Both the position numbers and the translations under genes were made by a program. Under the pieces are notes generated by a model, which was given only the letters and a program-made list of their open reading frames with translations, ran no database searches and was not told the origin of the DNA. DNA of 33,500 bases, from contig NC_135552.1 in assembly GCF_964340395.1 (NCBI RefSeq), positions 16,254,694 to 16,288,193 on the forward strand, given 5' to 3'. Positions 27,451-33,500 of the stretch are shown one piece after another; within the stretch, counting starts at the first letter, position 1; the number at the start of each line of letters is the position of its first letter. The DNA is from Glandiceps talaboti (lineage: Eukaryota > Hemichordata > Enteropneusta > Spengelidae).

Positions 27451-27682
27451 TGCGTGATGTGGGCCTTGGATACAGAGAGTCATCGTTGAGGGCGCATCAG
27501 ACTCCCCAGCAAAATACAAACATGTGAATTCCAGTCACAGTTTGAGGTCGATTTACCTGTACATTTCCTGTTTGCCCCTTGCTAATTCTTATTCAAATGT
27601 GTATAAATACATTTATTGAATTGAATTTACATATTTTTATTGAGAATTTTAACTGACGTCCTAGCCTGTGCAACTCCCTTAA

Positions 27683-27977
27683 TGATTTTCGGTAATTAGG
27701 CTATATCTTAAGAATACATACTTCAATTCCAATATAATTCAGTACACATGTTAGCCATAACAATCGCATATGTTTTGTAAAGCTTTTTGGTGTACCTTAC
27801 AGTGTTTATGAATAATTTGCATAATTAATGATTTTCGGTAATTAGGCTATATCTTAAGACTGCATTAATGCAGTATCATACACTCTTACATACATTGACC
27901 TAAGAAAGCACGCTTGTCCAAAAAACAAAGCCTGTTACCATAGTTTTTTTAGTTTAATGAGTTATTTGCATAATTAG
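27683..27977. repeat. 146-bp tandem repeat, right two units
   Basis: Units 27683-27828 and 27829-27977 both open with TGATTTTCGGTAATTAGG and close with ATTTGCATAATTA. The first is closest to the unit at 25041-25187, and the second is the most diverged. Confidence 0.9.
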
Positions 27978-27995
27978 TGATTCCCTTACGGGAGG

Positions 27996-28567
27996 CATTC
28001 AGTTTAAATCTGGTCTTAGTACATGCACAACTCAGAAGATTGAACACAATTCTATCAAACCTCTACCAATTTCACAATTACATTTATAACGGAATGAATT
28101 CCTTCATTAAATGACACAGGGGTTTTCATAATCAATCTCTTCCTAATAAAAGTAGTCTTTGTGTGCTGTCCAATAATCCCAGCGTTTTTCATAACACTTC
28201 AAAAAGAAAACATCATGTCTCCACGGGAACAAATAACGGATTGCTACGTCAGGGATAATAGCCCGGTGTGTAGTTTGACGTGATAACCGATATTTAATTG
28301 CCATTGATTTCCACATGACAAGTACTCATATATTGCTAAGGACTCTGAGTAACTTGTTACATACAGAGAACAAGTCTACGGTAATACGATATCTATGTTA
28401 TTAATGGTATGGATCTATTGCTGTTTTGACCTTGTTTAACTTCACTTGTAAGAGCGACAGGCTGTATTTTCTTTCGTCCCTAATGGGTAGTAAGTTACTT
28501 TTTGTTATTTGCAATATATGTCACTTATTGTAATCTTGACAAACGCCGCCGCCACCGCCGCTATTGC
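27996..28567. other. intergenic, no gene seen
   Basis: The stretch just right of the tandem-core element may still be part of it. Beyond that nothing is recognisable. Confidence 0.45.
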
Positions 28568-28622
28568 ACCTCACCAACCAACCAACCAACCAACTAACCA
28601 ACCAACCAGCCAACCAACCACC
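28568..28622. repeat. (CCAA)n microsatellite
   Basis: About 12 units with two variants, preceded by a short CCGCCG run. Confidence 0.95.
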
Positions 28623-28624
28623 TA

Positions 28625-29058
28625 TCATTAACATGTCGCAAATTGTCATTTTACTAATGAACATATTACAAATCAACAGACTGCAAATTTACATACTGCC
28701 AATTTACATACTACGAATTTACATACTGCTGATCAATAGCCTACAAATTTATATACTCCAAATTTGCATACTACACATCTACATAATAAACATGAACAGA
28801 CTACAAATCTACACACTACAAATTAATATACATTGAAAATAATGTAGAAATATATATACTACAAATTTACATACTACACATCTACATAATAAACGTGAAC
28901 AGACTACAAATCTACACTACAAATTTACATACTTTGAAAATTATATAGAAATATACATACTACAAATTTACATACGACAAATTTACATACTAAAATTCAA
29001 CGGATCACAATTTTAATCAATAGAAATTAACATAAATTATTGCAAATTCACATACTTC
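28625..29058. repeat. 15-bp minisatellite with a 103-bp higher-order repeat
   Basis: Units resembling ACTACAAATTTACAT recur throughout. Superimposed on them, two 103-bp blocks (about 28763-28865 and 28866-28968) are near-identical and share CTACACATCTACATAATAAA, GAACAGACTACAAATCTACA and TGTAGAAATATA-like segments. The 90-codon open frame here (periodic Leu-Gln-Ile-Tyr-Ile) is the repeat read as protein. Confidence 0.9.
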
Positions 29059-29293
29059 GGTCGAGGATCGTAGTCTCAGATTAAGATTTAGTATGTGTTT
29101 GATAAATTAGTATGACATAAGCAACAAAGAAAAATGCCTATTCCAAAATCGATTAAATGTCCTTTATAAATGATTAGCTTGGCCTTCAAATATAAGTTAT
29201 TTTATTGGCGCTAAAATAGATCACTATATTAAATTCAATCATTCTTTTCATATGCTGACGTAGGTCATTATGCAAATAGTTGTATAAAATGAA
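29059..29293. other. intergenic, no gene seen
   Basis: Nothing supportable. Confidence 0.4.
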
Positions 29294-29670
29294 AGGCCGA
29301 AATGAAAAAATAAGTGCTTCCGATAAACCCGACCGACCCTAGTTCATGCCACCGACCTTTATCATGTTTCTTGCTTTCGTTACGTTTTCTAAAATCACTT
29401 TCCAGAGAGAAAATATGTCATTTCAGCCTATAACAGCAGTCTGCTGTTTTTTTAAAATTATGTTTGTCTACTTCTGAATCACATAAATTCAATGGCTTCA
29501 TTTACTTCTATTATACCTCATCAACTGTTACGGAAGTATTTCGATCAACGAGTATCTTGCCTTTGGCTCGAAGTAATTAAAACAAATAAAATGTTATATA
29601 AAAAATAAAACCCCGACCTAAATATTTTCTGGTCAAATTATCGGAAACAAATATTTTTTTATGTTTGCCT
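29294..29670. mobile_element. diverged AGGCC-type MITE
   Basis: The left end AGGCCGAAATGAAAAAATAA then GTGCTTCCGATAAACCCGACC and the reverse complement of the right end (29670-29631: AGGCAAACATAAAAAAATA then TTTGTTTCCGATAATTTGACC) agree at roughly three quarters of positions over about 40 bp. The left end also parallels the element at 14953: AGGCC, an A run, TTCCGrTwA, CCCGA and CCGACC in the same order. The length (377 bp) equals that of the 14953 copy (378 bp). The flanks no longer show a clear target duplication. Confidence 0.55.
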
Positions 29671-30570
29671 AAGTAGAAAACACGTCATCAGACACTAGCT
29701 TTCAAGTATCAAATTGATCATCTTAAGACTTGGGTCATTTCTTCAATGTATCATCTTTATTTTTCATTCTGTCTGTAGACATTCAATGAAACCATAATTC
29801 ATTTTTTACAAAACATTAAGATATATCCTACCATGAACCAGATAAATATTTTGCAATAATATTTTCAATCTTTCTTGAAAAAAAAAAGATAAATTACAAT
29901 TTGAGCAGTTTGAATTGAAGACACCCATGATTATCACTCTATGAAAATAAATGTTACATTATTTATGAATTTGTCAGCAGGTTATCAATCATTTTATGAG
30001 AAATTGAAGAAATATGATTTATTGTATACGTTTTACTGGATAGAGAAAAAGCGACTGACATACTCGTAAGTGTGCATTGGGAAATTACAAACATCAGGCA
30101 AGGCTTACTAATTAAGTACATGCATACTAGTATCTTGTCGTGATCGTAAAATTGACGCTAACCACCGACCAAAGTTATTAGTATTCCGAACACGGCATAG
30201 AATCCGTAAAAAATTATGGTAAGGAAGCACTTTTACTTTTAGGAGGCACCAATAATGTTTCATACATGTACCTTCCCCATTTGCATCATGCTTTCACCAA
30301 TGTTCACCTAATGTATGTTCTTTGACAACGCGCGGTTAAAACGTTTTCTATCGCACGAAAGGTAAAAGCGTGGGCAGTCATTTCAGTGAAACCATGAAAG
30401 GTAAACCTTCACGACATCCTGAATCGGAAATACCCTAATTGGTACAATTAAATAATTTCGTTAAAATCCAGATTTTTCCTTGAGAAACTAGACTTTGAGA
30501 GCACGTTCAGTTCTCATCCCAGGGTTAATAAGAAGTTTATGTGTCTCAAGCAACCTGATGCTAAGTGATT
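29671..30570. other. intergenic, no gene seen
   Basis: AT-rich sequence with no supportable feature. Confidence 0.5.
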
Positions 30571-30831
30571 ATGACAAGTGACGCAGAATATAGGTTTTCC
30601 TGTCAGTTTATGGCTGCGTGTCTAATGCTTCTAATTTCTTGTCATTTATATTTTACAAATACTGTATGTATTGAGTGTGATGACTTCGCAAAGAACGTAC
30701 GTTATGAATGTCATTGTGTACTAGAGGAGAGAGGTCATAACTTTAATTTGAAAGCAGAAGGAATGCTGATATATAATGACGTAGTACTTATATATGATTT
30801 GGAAACCTTTTCTCTACAGCACACGTTTTAA
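30571..30831 (+). CDS. weak candidate: open frame with signal-peptide-like start
   Basis: From ATG at 30571, or more likely 30610, the frame begins MAACLMLLISCHLYFTNTVC, which has the hydrophobic core of a secretory signal. It continues with a Cys-containing, acidic-basic stretch (ECDDFAKNVRYECHC) and ends at a stop at 30829-30831. Just before the stop a CTTTTCTCTACAG sequence looks like a splice acceptor (AG at 30820-30821). The frame after it (30822-30982) reads FKFYLSRKQIGCKVDLCVKS and more before stopping. A small secreted Cys-rich protein with a frame change or a short intron is possible. No family is recognised, no convincing donor is seen, and chance remains a good explanation. Confidence 0.25.
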   Translation: MTSDAEYRFSCQFMAACLMLLISCHLYFTNTVCIECDDFAKNVRYECHCVLEERGHNFNLKAEGMLIYNDVVLIYDLETFSLQHTF

Positions 30832-31160
30832 GTTTTATTTATCGAGAAAACAAATAGGTTGTAAGGTTGACTTATGTGTAAAATCATGGTTCCGATATTG
30901 CCCAATTACAAGGACTTGGAGCAATGCCGGCCATCGTGACGCTACAAATACTCTACCAGGAAAACCACAACTCTCAGTTTGAAAACACTGTTATGAAAGT
31001 TAGTCATGAAATCAATATATATCAATTGCACATGAAAAGAAATGGCATGCATCATCCCCTGGTTTCCTGACAACACTGAAATAAATATTTGGTGTCAGTG
31101 GTCAAAATATGACCTGTCTTCCAAATTTGAAATGTGATGTACATTTATGTATCTTTCAAG

Positions 31161-31345
31161 TGGGCAAATACACTATAATAAGACAAGAAACACAGTCTGG
31201 TATGCTTAATGTTTGGTCCATGCAGCTGAAAAAACTGGGAGGGAGAATTGTTCGTTCAAACATCCGAGTTGAAAACGTACAAATCAAAAGGAATGATATG
31301 AATGATATGCAAGAAGCAATATATATCTTGCCATACAATGAACTG
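31161..31345 (+). CDS. weak candidate internal exon ending at a microsatellite donor
   Basis: The open frame from ATG 31109 has a protein-like composition up to 31345: [20 protein letters not shown], then [20 protein letters not shown] and [20 protein letters not shown] sequence offers an acceptor at 31159-31160, and AACTG|GTATGT gives a consensus-like donor at 31346. The donor is the first unit of a (GTAT)n run, and downstream of it the frame is only repeat. If real, this is a 185-nt internal exon whose intron begins with a microsatellite. The neighbouring frames at 30571-30982 could belong to the same gene. The family is not recognised. Confidence 0.25.
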
Positions 31346-31469
31346 GTATGTATGTATGTATGTATGTATGTATGTATGTATGTATGTATGTATGTATGTA
31401 TGTATGTATGTATGTATGTATGTATGTATGTATGCATGTATGCATGTATGCATGTATGTATGCATGTAT

Positions 31470-31550
<81 letters not shown>

Positions 31551-31551
31551 C
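31346..31551. repeat. compound microsatellite (GTAT)n-(TA)n
   Basis: About 31 units of GTAT with GCAT variants near the end (31346-31471) pass directly into (TA)n to 31551. Met-Tyr-Val-Cys and Tyr-Ile open frames on both strands are artefacts. Confidence 0.97.
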
Positions 31552-32585
31552 CAATTTAGTTGTCTGAAAATCGCTGGAAGCGTGAAACTCTGAGTAACGA
31601 CTTATTACATCCTTATTCTTTGGATTTAAGTCTATAATGCTCTGCTACTAATATTTGCATCGAGCACTGTCCTCTCGAGTGAGACGCTTACACGCATATA
31701 CATGTAACAGTCCTGATCAATAAATGCAATCCGACGTTTCGAATCAATATTCTTTATCATAGGATATCAAGGCAAGATATATAGTAGGTCACCACCTGAC
31801 TGTATATTATAATATTATTGTATATCATATCTAACTCTTATGGATTATAGAACGACATACCGCAAATTATCTTAAATCGCTAAATTACGCACGGAAAGAT
31901 CAAAAAGTCACGTCCAGCAAAAAGAACCCTAAGGAACACGCCTGAATGATAGAATAAGCGTAGTTAGATATTAGGGAAAGATGTAAATAATCTATAAGTT
32001 CCATGGGGTTCCAGCGTTCCCGGATGGAAAATCATTTCTCCTCCTTCAACCTCAATCGATCCTCATCCGATTCACCAGAAACCCTGAAATAGACATATCT
32101 GATACACTATGATCGTTCCTAATAAAATGCACAGATACAGGATAGTTACGATTCCTTTGTCTGGTAAGATGAAACGATCACCAAGACGACGTACAGTCGA
32201 ACCTATATACAAAAACAAAACACATTTGTGGCATGTAATGCAATATACTACGTTAGTACTGATACAAGTAAATCAACTGGTAACAGCCACAATAGGGCCA
32301 AAACATGATTAGACATACGTACCACATCGAGTACGGTCGCGCGCATGGAAATGAACCAGCATTAATTTCCATGTCGTTCTGTATGGATCACCATATCTCT
32401 AAGATTGATATCACGACGCCAATTTGTTAAAGGTTCTTCGGATAATGAATCAATAATGAATTGGTTACCCTATTAGAACGTAAGACATTAAAATGTACGT
32501 GCAAAATTCAGCAGACCTTTCACTTAAATTCAAATCACTACTACAAATACGATGACGTAAATGTATATATTCCTACGTGCAAGGA
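31552..32585. other. intergenic, no gene seen
   Basis: Open frame 32109-32312 (67 codons) has no motif. Nothing else is supportable. Confidence 0.5.
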
Positions 32586-32680
32586 CACCCCCCCACACAC
32601 ACACATATACATACATACACACACGCACGCACGCACGCACGCACGCACGAACACACACACATACACATACACACACACGT
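32586..32680. repeat. (AC)n/(ACGC)n microsatellite
   Basis: A poly-C start, then CA repeats, seven ACGC-type units and CA again. Confidence 0.95.
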
Positions 32681-33500
32681 TAATACTTAAAGGGCATACT
32701 GAAAATAACAATTCGGGTTGAGAATGGACAAAAAGCCCTTAAGTAGTTGACACGTGAGAACTTCTTTGCCATGATTAATGAAGAGAAACAGTATAATTGA
32801 ACAATCACGTTTTCTACTTACATTGCTGAAAATATCATTTTCCTTGGTGACACAAAGTAATCTGTCTTTAGATCTCTGTTTGATGTTTAGCAAAGCCAAG
32901 CGTGTAAGTCAGGACGACAACGTGTTCAACACACAAAATATTAGATTGAAACCATGGTTACGGTAATCCACAACCTTGATCATGTGGATTGATTGCTGAT
33001 TACGATGCGATCATTGTTGAGCAACATATTATCATGCTATACGAGACGTGTATGTAGGGCAATGAAGCTAAAATAAACTGGGTTGAGTTGGATGGGGTTC
33101 TTTGCAATTGAATGAACTTTAATTATTTTCCGTCAACAAACCAATCTTCAGGAACTGAACAAACTTGAATGGTTACATCTAATGATTGTAACTTATTCTA
33201 TCGTCTTGTCTCTACCAATTCTCTTTACAAGTATGATCTCAAAATCCTGATCATGCATTCACAGAACAATTAAAAAGTTAGGGCAAGGGTTAGCGAACAA
33301 GGTAACATTTTCTTCAAAGACATTCTGCATTGTGTGATAAAGAAAACACCACACATCATCAGTTATTGTACCAACCTTTGACCCGATTTAGAGTTGTTGC
33401 AACCCTAGTATACAAGTGTTTATGATTTGTAGTTCTAGAGATCTTTTGTTGGAAATCAAATATTGTGGTGTGTTGATCCCTATTGGAACAATTGATTATC
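32681..33500. other. intergenic, no gene seen
   Basis: AT-rich to the window end. The open frames at 32687-32966 show no recognisable motif. Confidence 0.5.

Larger units (their letters stand above)
25184..27682. mobile_element. 2,491-bp TTAA-flanked DNA transposon (Kolobok/piggyBac-like)
   Basis: The left end GGTTGTTGCACAGGCTA (25188-25204) and the right end, GGGAGTTGCACAGGCTA when read inward (27678-27662), match in 15 of 17 bases. Both are flanked by TTAA (25184-25187 and 27679-27682). Removing 25188-27678 and one TTAA rebuilds an intact 146-bp repeat junction (TTTGCATAATTAA joined to TGATTTTCGGTAATTAGG), identical to the junction at 27815-27845, so both boundaries are fixed. TTAA duplications are known for piggyBac and Kolobok. 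Ends starting with GG fit Kolobok better than the CCY start of piggyBac, but that call is inference. The interior holds two convergent candidate genes. It is shorter than a typical autonomous element, so it may be a deletion derivative. Confidence 0.85.
24696..27995. mobile_element. tandem-core element with 13-bp inverted ends (HINE/pearl-like), interrupted
   Basis: CCTCCTGTAAGGG at 24696-24708 and CCCTTACGGGAGG at 27983-27995 are inverted with one mismatch. Inside lie a (TCTG)n microsatellite (24733-24772), a head segment, and tandem units of about 146 bp ending at 24896, 25040, 25187/27682, 27828 and 27977, each closing with TTTGCATAATTA or a close variant. A left end, microsatellite, tandem core and short subterminal inverted repeats is the architecture described for pearl elements of bivalves and for HINE/DINE-1 Helitron-related elements. 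Naming it so is inference. No protein of its own is seen. The array is split by the 2,491-bp TTAA insertion listed separately; without it the element is about 0.8 kb. Confidence 0.75.

Noticed and set aside
28564-29058. CRISPR-like array of regularly spaced units
   Set aside because: Units are contiguous minisatellite copies without unique spacers, in an animal-type genome.

Overview
The window looks like gene-poor, AT-rich nuclear DNA from an animal, most likely a marine invertebrate. This rests on long multi-type microsatellites, decayed fragments of non-LTR retrotransposons of CR1/Jockey type, several kinds of short inverted-repeat DNA transposon, a tandem-core element resembling the HINE/pearl elements of molluscs, and spliced-looking exons. 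There is no bacterial operon structure. I cannot name the species. No host gene can be identified with confidence.

Layout. 1-400 and 5184-5580 hold 3' ends of two different LINE reverse transcriptases, both on the minus strand and both broken. 401-9200 is otherwise intergenic, with (CAA)n, (GA)n/(GACA)n, pyrimidine and (TA)n tracts. 9206-9691 is a foldback element with about 130-bp inverted arms and an apparent 10-bp target duplication. 12166-12602 is a (TA)n block with a perfect 80-bp palindrome and a separate 24-bp-stem hairpin. 14422-14738 and 14953-15330 are two further inverted-repeat elements; a relative of the second lies at 29294-29670. 17220-17520 is a CpG-richer stretch. 21026-21583 is a diverged minisatellite of about 40 bp. 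23755-24096 is a compound microsatellite.

The most structured part is 24696-27995. A mobile element has 13-bp inverted ends, a (TCTG)n tract and a tandem array of about 146-bp units. It is split by a 2,491-bp insertion at 25188-27678. The insertion has 17-bp terminal inverted repeats and a TTAA duplication, and the empty site can be read from the neighbouring repeat units. The insert carries GC-richer sequence with two convergent candidate genes, each followed by a polyadenylation signal. The minus-strand one has a good splice donor, a good acceptor and a C-terminal CxxC. I infer that these are genes of a DNA transposon, or cargo it carries, of a TTAA-targeting superfamily (Kolobok or piggyBac-like). 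The protein family is not recognised. A smaller decayed relative of the host element lies at 17998-18365.

28568-29058 holds (CCAA)n and a 15-bp minisatellite with a 103-bp higher-order repeat. 30571-31345 holds weak exon-like open frames: one begins with a signal-peptide-like segment, and another ends at a GTATGT donor that is itself the first unit of a (GTAT)n microsatellite. The right end shows simple repeats and nothing else I can support.
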